The translations under genes were made by a program, and so were the position numbers. DNA of 64,000 nt from Amborella trichopoda (taxonomy: Eukaryota > Streptophyta > Magnoliopsida > Amborellales > Amborellaceae): NCBI RefSeq assembly GCF_000471905.2, contig NW_006498220.1:2762522-2826521 (forward strand). The letters run 5' to 3'. Below the pieces are notes generated by a model, which was not told the origin of the DNA, ran no database searches, and saw nothing but the letters and a program-made list of their open reading frames with translations. Shown here in pieces: positions 1 through 11,299 of this stretch; position 1 is the first letter of the stretch; each line of letters opens with the position of its first letter.

Positions 1-25
1 TATATATATATATATATATATATAT
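1..25. repeat. (TA)n microsatellite
   Basis: The window opens with an uninterrupted TA dinucleotide run cut by the window edge. It lies at the left border of the oldest LTR copy and has no further visible role. Confidence 0.95.
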
Positions 26-1248
26 TGTTTGAACACTATTTTTCAGCACCTTGAGTCCCCGATGCGGAATCAAAAGAGAAGCTGGTCAATAAAGTTTCGA
101 CATATAGTGGAATTCTAATGGGTTAGAATCTTTCTAAGCACTCCAAAAGGCAACCTGCCAAGATTTATCGCAATTCGACATGTCTAAGGCAGCCTAGACA
201 AATAAACAATTTCTAAAAAATTAGCCTCTATACCCTGCAACGGACCCTGGAGCTAAAACTCTGTTTTCGGTGCGTTAAACATATGTGAGACCACTGTCAT
301 TGGATATAATATAGTCGAAAACCACTATGGGTCAAGTTTCGCCTTAATCGGGTACTTCACGACAAAGTTTCGCCCTATTCCCTTGTGCCCTCGCTGCACT
401 AAATCACCATTAATGGTGACTGTTTTTACAGTCATGAGTAGCAACTTTGAAGACATGTATCTTACTCGTCTTGAGTCAGATCATGCTCAAATTTGGTGAG
501 AGTGTTCATCTTGTCAAGATGAACGTTTTGATATGTAGCACAACCGGTGGCGACACCCGAGCAGGGAGAAAAACTAGAGATAAGTTGACGATTTGTGAAG
601 ATAGTTGCAAAAAATTCAGCAGTGACATGCCTCGCTCGAGCGGCCAAATCACGACGCTTGTGTACCCGATTGATGCGAAACCATTTGCATTATGTACGTA
701 AGGTCCGAGGTTGTGACTGGTCCAAACGCCGCATACGATCAACGGTTGGATTTATCACACAAAGGCGTCAAAGTTGCTGTAGATTCTAGCCTCTGGATTT
801 CCAAATTCTGACAAAAAACCCAAGACGATGCAATCTTCGTTCGGACATGAAATCGAGCTGCGTTTGTTGCAACATGATCATGACGACATGCTCAGTGCAA
901 TTCAGTGAAGAAATCAAAGAAAACATCAAGAAACAAGCACACTATCGATCTGAAGTTTTCAAGATCTATACAAATTTCGAGTCGCATGATCGTGAGTCTA
1001 GAAACGCATTCCATGGCTTGAAGTTGGTATCAAATCGATCGTCTTGTAGAACCCGATAAGAAAACAATCATATTTCAGCCAAATGGACGCCGGAGCAACC
1101 CTGAATTGTTTTGGAATTTCATTTATTACTACGTAGGGACAAAACAATCATTTTGCACCCATTTTTAGAATTTCTTTATATTCAATTAAATTGTAATTAT
1201 CATCAATTTATATAGTTTTTAGGCGTACACCCTTGTTTAAGACCTAAT

Positions 1249-1256
1249 TATATAAA
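1249..1256 (+). promoter_or_regulatory. TATA box of LTR A
   Basis: TATATAAA sits at the place where all other LTR copies of the family have a TATA-like box, about 1.2-1.3 kb after the LTR start and just after the conserved 'cacccttgttta' block (cacccatgtttgg elsewhere). It probably marks the U3/R boundary. The position is comparative; no transcript start is shown. Confidence 0.5.
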
Positions 1257-1399
1257 TGAATGCTAAACCTAATTGGCATAGACCCCTTAGTTTTCAATCT
1301 TACGAATAAAATTTGAGAGTTTTCACATTGAAATTGTGGACACTTCATGGAGAGAGAGAGAGGAGAGAGAAGAAAAAGTTCGGTACCCTTTGGTGAAGG

Positions 1400-1610
1400 T
1401 AACTTTCTCTTCCTTCCTCTCATCTCTCTCTTTTTCTCTCCTCTCATCTCTCTCTTTCTCTCTCTTCCCCTTGTCTATCTCTTTCTCTCTCCTCTCGTCT
1501 ATCTCTTTATTTTTCCTCTCTCTTTCTTGATCTTCTTTATTCACTTCCTTCTCTTTCCTCTATCTTCCCTTTCTTTCCTCCTTTCTCCCTGTTCTCCCTC
1601 TTTCTTCTTT
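1400..1610 (+). repeat. CT-rich low-complexity tract in LTR A
   Basis: Long pyrimidine tract (ctctctcttt, cttcctttct and variants). Open frames across it are serine/leucine/phenylalanine-rich and arise from base composition. Shorter CT tracts occur at the same place in the other LTRs, directly after the conserved AGGTAA motif. Confidence 0.85.
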
Positions 1611-1734
1611 GGTCATGCATGGCATAGTCTATCGCCGGGTATGATGTCTTCCTACTCTTGGGGCATAAACAGTGAGTCGGGCCTTAACTCGAGTGAAGGG
1701 CTGGGCCTCTATCAAAGTTATCTTCTTACTTCTT

Positions 1735-2600
1735 TGTCATGGACGACGGAAGCTCATCACCATCCATGTTTTCTCTCTCTTCTTATTCCTATATCATAGA
1801 TAGCGGAAGCTCATCACCATCCATGTTTTCTCTGATTTCTTATTTCCTTTGTTGTGGACGGCAGAAGCTCATGTTTTCTCTATCTTCTTATTCCTCTATC
1901 ATGAATAGTGGAAGCTCATCGCGTCCATGTTTTCTCTCTCTTCTTATTTCCTCTATTATAGATGACATAAGCTCATCGTCATCCATGTTTCTCTCTTCTT
2001 ATTCCTCTGTCATGGACGGCTGAAGCTCATCACCGTCCAAGTTTTCTCCCTCTTCTCACTCCTATGTCATGGTCGGTGGAAGCTCATCACCGTCCATATT
2101 TTCTCTCTCCTCTAGCATGGATGGTAAAAGTTCATTATCGTCTATGTTTTCTCTCTCCTCTGTCATGGAAGGCAGAAGCACATCATCGTCCATATTTTCT
2201 CTCTCCTCTGTCATGGACGGCAGAAGCTCATGGCCGTCCATGTCATCTCTCTCTCTTTCTCTCTCCTCTCATCTCTCTTCTCTCTGCTCTGTCATGAATG
2301 ACGAAAGCTCATCACCATCCATGTTTTCTCTCTCCTCAATCCTCTATCATGAATAGTAGAAGCTCATCGTCATCCATGTGTTCTCTCTCCTCTGTCATGG
2401 GCGGTAAAGCTCATCACCATCCATGTTTTCCCTCTCCTCTGACATGGACGGTGGACACTCATCATCATCCATGTTTCTCCCCTTTTCTCTCTCCTCTGTC
2501 ATAGATGGCAGAAGCTCATTGCTGTCCATATTTTCTCTCTCTTCTTGCTCCTATGTCTTGGATAGCGGGACCTCATTGTCGTCTATGTTCCCCTTCTCTC
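1735..2600 (+). repeat. 48/57-bp tandem repeat in LTR A (about 16 units)
   Basis: About 16 head-to-tail units, each starting near 'gtcatggacggcagaagctc' and ending in 'tttctctctcctct'. Unit length alternates between 48 bp and 57 bp, one longer unit being near 2210-2290. Both lengths are multiples of three, so frames stay open and give a repeating serine-rich peptide (core FSLSSVMDGRSSSPSM). The other LTR copies hold only a short related stretch, so the expansion is private to LTR A. A protein product is unlikely. Confidence 0.85.
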
Positions 2601-2790
2601 TTCTCTCTCTCTTTCTCCTTCTTCCTTCTCTCCCTTTTTTCTTGTTCCTCCTTTTCTCTTCTTTCTCACTGCTCCTCTCTTCTTCTTTTCCTCTCTCTCT
2701 GTACTTTCTTCTTCTCACATGCACGACATCGGTAGTATTGTGCATGCTTCTCTTTTTCTCTCTTCTTTCTTCTTTCCCTCTCGTTTGACC
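2590..2790 (+). repeat. CT-rich tract following the 48/57-bp array
   Basis: Pyrimidine-rich low-complexity DNA (cttctctctctt, ttccctttttt). It has no gene-like structure. Confidence 0.8.
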
Positions 2791-3300
2791 AAGGGAGGCT
2801 AAGTCAAACACTGCCATGGTTGTCTCGTCGTTTAGCAGTATTGCCGTTGTGTCGGTCTTAGTTACCATGCCCATCTTACTGCCACAATAGGCTAGCCATC
2901 GTACTAGGCTGGCCGGTGATCGTTTTGTTCTATTTTATCCTCTTACTCTTTTTCTTCTTTTGAATGTGCATGCCTATGTGCATTCGCCCAAAGATAAGGA
3001 GGGGTCACTTGGCCCACTTGTCTTGTAAATTAACTGTGTGTTTGTGATTCCAGAAACAAGAGAGAACAGGCTAAGGGAGGCGATTTCGAACCAATTGTAA
3101 GATTGAGGGGCTTTCCGTCATGATCTAAGAGGGCGCCCGTGCGAGTCAGCCCGAGTGAGTCACGGGCTCAGGTGAGGTGTGTGTAGCCTCACATTAAAAT
3201 TTCTCTCTTATCGGTTGGTATACCTGCCCTTGTTTCCTAACACGGTTCTTGAGAGAGTGATTTCAAGTCTTGGGTTACCCTAAAACCCAAGACACGTGCC

Positions 3301-5671
3301 TGTTGAAAGATATTTTCATCATCATGAGGCCTCGCTCAACAAAAGCCTAGCAAACAGTGAAAATTTTGATAGTCTCATAATAGCACGAGAACTGGTACAA
3401 ATCTTCATGAGGACTCTCAAAAGTCTCCTGCCAAGTTTTGTCGCATTTCGACATGTTTAAGGGAGTGCCGATTGAGAAACAGTTCCGACAAAATCAACCT
3501 CTAGCACCCTGAAATGGACTTCTATGACTAGAGCTATATTTTTGGTGTCTCAATTTATTGTGGAACCACTATCATTGGATCCAGTATGGTTGAAAACCCC
3601 CAAGGGTCAAATTTCAGCTTAAACGGATACTCTAGGAAGAAGTTATAGGCAAAGCAAAACAGGAGGAGCCACACTATTCCCGTGCGACCACCATGCAACT
3701 CCACACCATTAAAGGGACAATCACGAATAGTGACTTTTGACCCTCATAACTCGCCTGTCCCAAGTTGGATCACGCTCAAATTTGATGAGCATGTTCGTCT
3801 CGTTAAGACGAGCGTTTCAATATGTGTCACGCCTTGCGATGACGCCCAAGCACGAGGAAAAGCTAGAGAGAAGTTGTTGATCCGTGAAGAAAGTACAAAA
3901 AATTCAGCAGCATCATGCCTCGCTCAAGTGGCCAAATCAAGCCGTTCGCGAGCTCGATCGACGTCAGACCAATTCCATCGCGTGCGTAAGGTCTCAGGCT
4001 TTCTCTGATCCGAACCCCATACATGAAGAACGGTCAGATTCTGTACATGAACTTGATGAAGTGACTAAAAATTTTGTTTCCAAAATTCCATATTACAGTC
4101 AAAATTCCAAAATTGCAAAATCTTTGTCTAGGCATGGAATCAAGCTGCATTTGTTGCCATGCGATCGTGATGGCATGCTCAGTGTGATCCAGCAAAGAAA
4201 TCACATAAAAACATCAAGGAACGAGCACACTATCGATCCGAAGTTTCAAGATTCACTCAAATTCCAAGTCACATGATCGTGCCTTAAAAACCCGATCCAT
4301 GGCTCGAAGTTGGTATCAAATAGATCGCCATGCCAAGCACTATAAGAAAACAATCATCTCTGGATCAATCAGGCATTGAAACGACCCCGGATCATCCACA
4401 AAAAATCATACACGTTCTAGGGCAACACATGGACTGTTATGGAATTCCACAAACTTGTTAGGAAGGGCTAAATCTGTCATTTTGTACCCCATTTATTTTA
4501 ATCTTAGTTTTCAGCAATTAGGGTCACTTTTGATCATCCACCCATGTTTGGGCACAATTCTATATATATTGTACCATCATTGTACGCAAAAAGGCTTGAA
4601 CTATTCACAAAAGAGAGTTTTTACTTAATAGATTTTCTCTTTCTTTTCATTGTTGGGCCACGTTGGAAGAGAGAAACTATTAGACTGGTACCCCTAGGCT
4701 CGAGGATCTCTCTCTTCTTTTTCTTTTCTTCTTCTCTCTCTTCCCCACCTTCTTCCTCTTCTTCGTCTAAGCTCCCCTCAAAGGCCATGCACGATAGTGG
4801 CAATGCCGTGCATGCCTCTCTTGTGGTCTCACGAGCCTCGCATGGCAATGGCAACGCCATGAGTGTGCCTCCTTCTCCTTCTGTTTGTCAAGCTCTATCC
4901 CCTAGCGAGGTTTGCAGATGGCGTTGCCCATTGCCGTCTGCAGACGTATCCTCGACGCCTCAGTGAAGAGCGCAGACAGTGAAACTCATTATCGCCCATA
5001 GGGGTCTCCCCCTGTTGCGTGCCTGTCGCAGATGGCAATGCCTCGCCACCTACGAGAGGTCTCGGTAATACTTATTGCAGTCCGTGAGCTTCCTTTGCAT
5101 GCACGGTGCCTATCGCTGTCCACGAGCCTCCTTCTCGTGCTCGGTGCCCATAGCCGTCCGTGAGCCTCCTTCGTGCGTTCAGTGCTCATCGCCGTCCCTC
5201 TTGTGTCCCACACCAATCGTTGTGCACCTCATGAGAACTATTGGCACATGCTTTGCAAATGGTTATCGACGCCCATGCAGAGGTGTACTATCTTCTTGTG
5301 TTGCTAATGACGATGCCTACCGCCATTTGTAGTTCCTTGTTCCCACTCAAGCTGTGAGCGTGTCTAGCACCGTCCAAGGGTCATGACACTACTACTTTAT
5401 AGTCATGGGTGGCGACGCCTAGCGTCGAAGGGACCCGATTCCGTCGCTGTCTCATGCCTTCTCTCCATTTTCTCCTCTTCTCACCTGATCCAGGGTTGAC
5501 TTAGCCTAGCACCGCCATATCGGCCTCAGTTTCAAGTAGTATTATCGTCGTGCTGGTCTTGAGTACTATGCTTATCTTACTACCACTCAGAGTTGGTCAT
5601 TGTTCTGCTATCAAGCTAGTCTCTTCCCTTCTTCAAGTTTTCTTCTCTCTTCGGCCTTTGTTCGAACCTTA
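3301..5671 (+). mobile_element. LTR B: truncated Tat-family LTR
   Basis: Begins with the family terminus 'tgttgaaagatattttcatc' directly against the broken end of LTR A. It runs collinearly with LTR C and LTR E until 'tttgttcgaacctt', where LTR C starts, so the last roughly 0.5 kb including the CA end is missing. It contains the TATA-like box at 4561 and the CT-rich tract near 4705-4770. There is no internal region between B and C, so B is a scrap left by nesting or recombination, not a functional terminus. Confidence 0.85.
4561..4568 (+). promoter_or_regulatory. TATA-like box of LTR B
   Basis: TATATATA about 1.26 kb after the LTR start, at the position conserved in the other LTRs. Confidence 0.5.
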
Positions 5672-6948
5672 TGTTGGAAGGTATTTTACATCAACATGGG
5701 TCCCCCGCTCAATAAAGGCTTAGCAAGTAGTGGAAATTCAGACAGTCTCAGAACAGCCCAAAAACTAGCCAAGATCTTCATCAGGTCTCTCAAGAGTCTC
5801 TTGTCAAGTTTCGTTGTATTTCGACTCGTCTAAGGTTGTGTAGACTGAGAAACAGTTCTTGTAGAATCGACCTCTCGCACCCTGAAATGACCCTTATAAC
5901 TAGAGCTACATTTTTAGCATATCAAATTGCTATGGGACCATAACCATTGGATCCGACACGGTTGAAAACCCCCAGGGGTCAAGTTTCAGCTCAAACAGAC
6001 ATTCGAAGAAGATGTTGTAGGTGAAAGAGTGAAAAAGGAGAAGTTGTAGGTTATTCCCTTGCGGCCACCTTGCAACTCCACACCATTGAAGGGATAGTCA
6101 CGACTAGTGACTTACGCTTATATCTCACTTGTCGTAAGTTGAATCATGCTCAAATTTGGTGAGCATGTTCATCTAGTCAAGACGAGTGATTAGATATGTG
6201 GCACTCCTCGTGACGATACCTGAGAGCGAAGAAAAGCTAGACAGAAGTTGCTGATTCGTGAATAAAAGTGCAAGAAATTTAGCAACGTCGTGCCATGCTC
6301 GAGTGGCAAAATCATGATGTTCGCGAGCCCGATCGACGTGAGACCAATTCCATTACGGGTGTAAGGTCTCGGGCCATCTCGGACTCGAATCCCGTACATG
6401 ATTAACGATCTGATTCGGCACACGAAGCTGACGAACAGACTGCAAATTCCATGGCCGGAATCCTTGATTCTTACCAAAATTCCAAACATGTAAAATCTTC
6501 GTTCGGCCATGAAATGGAGTTGAATTTGGTGCCCCGTGATTGTAGTGGCCTACTCAGTGTGATTCAGCGAAAAAAACACAAAAAAAAAAGGAACGAACAC
6601 ATTATTGATCCAAAGTTTCAAGATCTACTCAACTTTTAAGTCACATGATCGTGCACCAAAAGGCGATCCATAGCTTGAAGTTGGTATCAAATCGATCGCC
6701 ATGCCAAGCCCTACAAGAAAGCAATAATCTTATGATCAACCAGGCATCAGAACGGCCCCAGATCAGCCATGCAAGATCACGCAAGTCTTAGGGCAACACA
6801 ATGACTATTCAAGAATTCCACGACTTGTCACGAAGGGGCAAATATGCCATTTTGCACCCTGTTTTCTAATTTCTTTTAATTCAATGTAATCTTAATTTCT
6901 AGTAATTAAGGTTACTTTTGATCATCCACCCATGTTTGGGGCATACTT

Positions 6949-6957
6949 TTATATATA
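6949..6957 (+). promoter_or_regulatory. TATA-like box of LTR C
   Basis: A 'ttatatata' run follows the conserved 'cacccatgtttggggcatac' block. The same arrangement is present in LTRs B, D and E. It is the likely core promoter of the element. Confidence 0.55.
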
Positions 6958-7115
6958 CTTACCATCAATGTACGTAAAAAAGAGAAGAGGCAGAGGCATG
7001 CACACACAAGAGAGAGTTTTCACTTAGTACAAGTTTATCTTTCTTACCATTGTGGTGTCACATTTGAGAGAGAGAGTGAGGTGAGAGAAACTTTTTGATT
7101 GGTACCCCTAGTGTT

Positions 7116-7122
7116 GAGGTAA
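7116..7122 (+). promoter_or_regulatory. Conserved AGGTAA (candidate splice donor) in LTR C
   Basis: AG|GTAA follows the conserved 'ggtacccct' box about 165 bp after the TATA-like box. It is retained in LTR A (GT at 1399), D (18805), E (31034) and F (minus strand, 37313-37314), while the flanking bases vary. It could be a splice donor in the leader. No acceptor could be fixed by eye, so the role is a hypothesis. Confidence 0.3.
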
Positions 7123-8284
7123 ACCTTCCCTTTCTTTTTTTTCTCTCTCTCTTCTCCCCTCTTCTCCCTCTTCTTCATTTGAGTTCCTTGCAGAGGTTGT
7201 GCACGGTAGTGGTATTGTAGTGCATGCCTCTCCCTTAGTCCCACTGGTTGTGCACGATGATGGCAGCACCATGCACGAGTCCCCCTCCACTTATATTTGT
7301 CTGTCTCTTTCTTCCTATGAAGTCTGTAGACAACACTGCCTATCGCCGCCCACAAACGTAGCTGTGACGTCTCGACGAAGAACCCAAACGGCGAAGCTTG
7401 TTGTCACCTGCAGGGGTCTTCCTCTATTGCGCGTCTAGCGAAGATGACGATACCTATCGTCGCTCGCTAGAGGCTTTGGAAACACGTATCACCATTTGCG
7501 AGCCTCCTCCCCGTGCCTGTCCTGTTCCCGTTGCCCTACGTCCCACACCTATCGATGTGCGACCTAGGAGAAGCTACCACCGTGTGCCTCGTCAGGAGCT
7601 AGCGTCGTCCATAAGGGATGTGCCATCTCCTTGCATTGTCCACCGCGATGGCTATTGATGCCCGAACTTCCCCTTCTTTTTGTCGTCTCGCTCTTTCCTC
7701 TTCACCTCTTTCTCCTCTCACTTGATTGAGGGTAGACCTAGCCTATTACCGACGCACCGATCTTAATTTTGATTAGTATTGCCACCGTGCTGGTCTTGAG
7801 AATCATGGCCGTCTTTCTACCACTCCGAGTCTGTAATTTTTTGTTGTCATGCTACTCTCACCCCCACGTCAAGCTCTCTTCTCTTTTCTATCTTTCACCG
7901 AACCTTGCACTTAATCGCCTTCTCATGTGAACGTGCATTGCTCTAAGACAAGGGTGGGTCCCTTCGACCCACTTGTCTTACAAATTAACCATAGAAGTGT
8001 TGTGCAGAAAAAACAAGAGGATTACAGGTCAAGGGAGGTGATTATTGACCAGCTCAAGCAGCTAGGGGGCTTTCTTCTTGATCTAAGAGGGCGCCCACAG
8101 AAGCCAGCCCGAGTAAGTCCCTAACCCACCTAATATTCCTCTCTCATTGGTTGGTATACTTGCCCTTGCCCTCTTGCAAGGTTCCGAGAGAGCGATCTCA
8201 TATTCCTGGGTTCACCAGAAACCCGAGACATGTGCCTCCAGATCACCTAGATCTGAAGGGCGACATCGAGGTACCTAACCAGCT

Positions 8285-8303
8285 TGGCGACTCTATTGGG
8301 GAC
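8285..8303 (+). other. Primer binding site of copy 1 (tRNA-Arg type)
   Basis: 'tggcgactctattggggac' lies 3 bp after the LTR end and matches the consensus TGGCGACTCCACTGGGGAC with two differences. That consensus is complementary to the 3' end of a plant tRNA-Arg (CCA included), as known for Tat/Ogre elements. Confidence 0.8.
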
Positions 8304-9340
8304 TTACTAGCCCATAATCGATTCGCTCTTTTTTGACCAACTTCCTTTTTACTTGCTGCACCTCAACCCGTTCATCTGGGTCGGGGACTTCCTTATTCTT
8401 GCACTTGTGGCTGTCCCAAGGAAGCAAATATCTCAAGCCTCCTTCCCTACTCTCCTTCTGAGTCAGGACTCACGATCTGGCTCCCCAGTTCTCACCTGGA
8501 TTGGTGCGAGAGGGGACTTAAACGTCCCTTCCTCCCCGCTTTCTCGCCCAGGTGGGCTCTCCACCAAGGCCCCTTGCATGGGAAGCACTCCTGCTACTGC
8601 ACGCCTTGCTACTGACAAATCTTCAGCCAGTCATTCCACTGCGGTATGCCAGAAGGCTAGCCCGTCCATCCTTGTGAAAAGCAAGCAAGATGTCGTTGCT
8701 CTTGAGGTTCGCCACAAGGCAACCCCCTGTGCTCCTTCACTACTCTGAGCCTCTGCACCTGCAGGGTCGGTACACAGAGGCGGAGGTCTTGAGATCTTCA
8801 CCCCTCATACACACTCAAAGGCTTGTGGTTTATCCACTCGAGCCACACCTCGGGGCAACCCTCATGTTACCTTGAGCTTGCATCTAAGGCCAGGCCTTCT
8901 CGGGGCAAACCTTACATGCGCCATTCATTCGCTTTCCACAGCTCGGGGCAGCGCTAGCTCTATGCCACCTCGAGCACAGAAGGGTCGACCATTCCGTCTT
9001 CCCTCTTGGCACACACAGCTTCACCTTGTGAGAGACAAGCTCCCGCCTCGTCCCTCACAAACACATGCTTGTGGATCTCGACCTCCTCAGGTCGAACCCA
9101 TTGACCGAGCCCGGGCTGACCCCCAAGTCACCTCGACGGCTAACCCAAAATATGCACATGCACCATCTTTGCAGGTCCCTTTCGGATCCAGACTCAGGCG
9201 GAGTCACGAACCAGCTTCTTCCTTCGTTGCTTCCCCGACGCCAGGCAAGCACCTCGAGCCCTAGTACTCAAAGGACTTCCCTAAGAGTACCATCTTGAGC
9301 CAACCCCAGGTCAACCGAACATCAAGGCCTCATAAAGGAA
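8304..9340 (+). other. Untranslated leader of copy 1
   Basis: GC-rich stretch between PBS and gag, collinear with the leaders at 19018-20120, 32499-33640 and (minus strand) 48850-49898. It shows conserved phrases such as 'cacctcggggcaacc'. It contains only short shadow frames and no gene is supported. Confidence 0.7.
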
Positions 9341-9350
9341 TTCAAGGCAA

Positions 9351-11299
9351 TGGCTTGATGTCAGACAAAGGCCTCTCTCCTCCTAGACAAGAACCCAAGC
9401 TCCCCTCCATCCTTGGGCCCCACTCCATGCTCCAGCTCATAGACATGGCCCTGCCTGTTCGAAGAAAATGGGGCAGTCCAGGTCTCAGGCTCGATTCTAG
9501 AATGAGGTCCACAGCTACCTCGGGATCAAGCGGAAAAGAGACCTGCAGATCTTGATTGGGGAAACCTTCAAGGCAGTTGAGGTCACCACTCCTGACGACC
9601 TCTTGCCTTGTAATCCCTTCTTCCCTCTTCAAACTTCGAAACTTGAGCAAGTCCAAGAATACTGTTTGGTGATTACCACCCAGAAGTCGCGGTCGCAAGA
9701 CCATCAATAACCAGTCCTCACAAGATTGGCATACAAAGCCCGAGTCCAGTCGGGGCAAGCTAAGCCCCTCCCGACTAACTTGGCAGGCACGACTCACTAG
9801 CCTTGACAGTCCACTACATCACCTGACTCTGACCTCCCAGAAGAAATGGTCAGTGTCATGGTGATCAATGACTCGAACGACGCTCAGGAGGAGCGAATGA
9901 ACAAGTTCGAGAAAATGATGCAAGCCATTCTCGAAAAGATGGAGTGCTTAGAGGCCTCCAGGTTCCCTTCTTCGTCTGATTCCTTGACTGATGTGGACAC
10001 AACTCCTAATAAAACTCTCCCGCCGGTCGCCCAAACCGACGTAGATGCCATGGTGACAGATGCATGCAGGAGACGCCACTCTACCAAAAGCTGTATCCTT
10101 CATACATTGACCAGGTGTCGTTTCCTCCGAACTACCAAAAAGGGAAACTCCCCCCGTTTAATGGTACCATGTCTCCTCACCATCATATGACCCAATTCCA
10201 ATCGGTTTGCCGAGAGACAGCAACTGACAGACGTCTCCTCCTCTGCCAGTTTGTTGAGACTCTCGATGGACCAACCTTCTAGTGGTATGCTCGGTTGCCG
10301 CCAAACTCGGTGCACACTTGGCAAGAAATGTAGCAGTTGTTCTACCAACGCTTCTACAAAGTCCAAAGGAACGTGGAAACCATCAAGCTCCTCACTTTGA
10401 TGGAAGGCCCTGGTGAGCCGGTTGACAAGTTCATCACTCGATGGAGAGAGTTGGAGACCTTTCAGGCCACTCCCATGACCGAGAAGGAAGCAGTCTTGAC
10501 CTGCATATGAAACATGCTTCCCGAGATCGCCCTACATGTCGAGGCATCCAATCCACCCTCCATGTCTGAGCTCATCTCTAAGGTAGTTTGTATCAAGGGA
10601 TTGTTAGAACAAAATATGATCCAACTGCCAGAGGTCACCACCATAGGGGAGTAGCCCTTCCCACTCACGACTGCTACAAGCTCAACGACACTATCGTGGC
10701 TCTTATCAACAAGGGCCAGATAAAGCTCGAGGAGTTGAAAAAGGCATTCAGGGCAGCTGAGGCATCTCACATAGTCACGATCCAAGAGGACGATGGGGCA
10801 CTCGCTATGCTTCATGCATTTCTCTATAATGCTCGACGAAGGGATTGTCACCTCAAAGCCGACAAGGTAGCCCAAGTTCCTGCCTCAAAGGACGAAGAAC
10901 CTCTGGTGCGCGTGCCACCAGATACAAGGTCATGACATCAACGAGTGCACCAGCTTCCATAAACTCTTGGCAGAAAAGATGCAGCAGTGCCAAGAGGTTC
11001 AGGGTGACCCGGCAAGACACCCTCAGGCCCCTTTTCCTCCTGTGTAAGAGGACCCCCCGATGAAAGCCCAGCAAAACACTGAGCAAGACCCCCTGTAGGG
11101 CCTCTTTGAGGCAATGCTTCAGCAGGGTCTTGTCAACCCCAAGTCTGTCAGACAACCTATGCGTCTTGCCCGGGGCACGAAAAAAGTCTGGTGCCCCTAT
11201 CACCAAGTTTGGGGTCACAAACTCAAGGAGTACACTGGGTTCGAGGCCATAGTTGCAGAGAAAGTCAAGAAAGGCCACATTATCTATGAGGTTCTCTAA
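9351..11299 (+). pseudogene. gag: gag of copy 1 (decayed)
   Basis: This is the Gag of the Tat element, the structural protein that would form the virus-like particle in the cytoplasm. From 5' to 3': an N-terminal block near 9420-9700 (LIDMAL box); a helical stretch at 9846-10050 (EERMNKFEKMMQAILEKMEC); the capsid-like retrotransposon gag core at 10064-10560 (YPSYIDQV, WYARLPPN, FITRWREL); then cysteine/histidine knuckles. The first knuckle is cut down to its last residues (near 10668). The second, at 10907-10948, is a complete CX2HX4HX4C. The third, at 11192-11233, has its last Cys changed to Tyr. The frame shifts at least twice and stops occur, for example at the 'tag' after GPTF. It is not functional. 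Confidence 0.8.

Larger units (their letters stand above)
40..3300 (+). mobile_element. LTR A: old, truncated Tat-family LTR
   Basis: The sequence can be followed alongside the other LTRs in the same order: the 5' block with the 'caataaag..agtggaatt' stretch (about 90-120), the TATA-like box, the GA/CT-rich downstream part, and the 3' block with 'gagggcgcccgtgcgagtcagcccgag' split over 3130-3160. It is the most diverged copy. It is longer than the others because of a local tandem expansion (1735-2600) and CT-rich tracts. The right end stops at 'acacgtgcc', about 50 bp short of the normal LTR end, where LTR B begins. The left end is not sharply defined because the TG terminus is eroded. Confidence 0.75.
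5672..8281 (+). mobile_element. LTR C (5' LTR of copy 1)
   Basis: About 2.6 kb, starting 'tgttggaaggtattttacat' and ending 'gaggtacctaacca' 3 bp before the PBS. TG...CA ends, a TATA-like box about 1.28 kb in, and a downstream GA-rich then CT-rich stretch (7060-7170) match the other copies. It is the best-preserved full-length LTR on the + strand together with LTR E. Confidence 0.9.

Noticed and set aside
1347..2788. Series of serine/leucine/phenylalanine-rich ORFs in LTR A
   Set aside because: They come from CT-rich tracts and the 48/57-bp repeat and are absent from the other LTR copies.
8285..8303. tRNA-Arg gene fragments at the PBS sites
   Set aside because: Only about 19 bases complementary to the tRNA 3' end are present, at fixed distance from LTR ends; no tRNA body is seen.
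9342..9797. 151-codon minus-strand ORF
   Set aside because: It is a shadow of gag on the other strand. The equivalent frame is not kept in copies 2, 3 and 4, while the plus-strand Gag motifs are.
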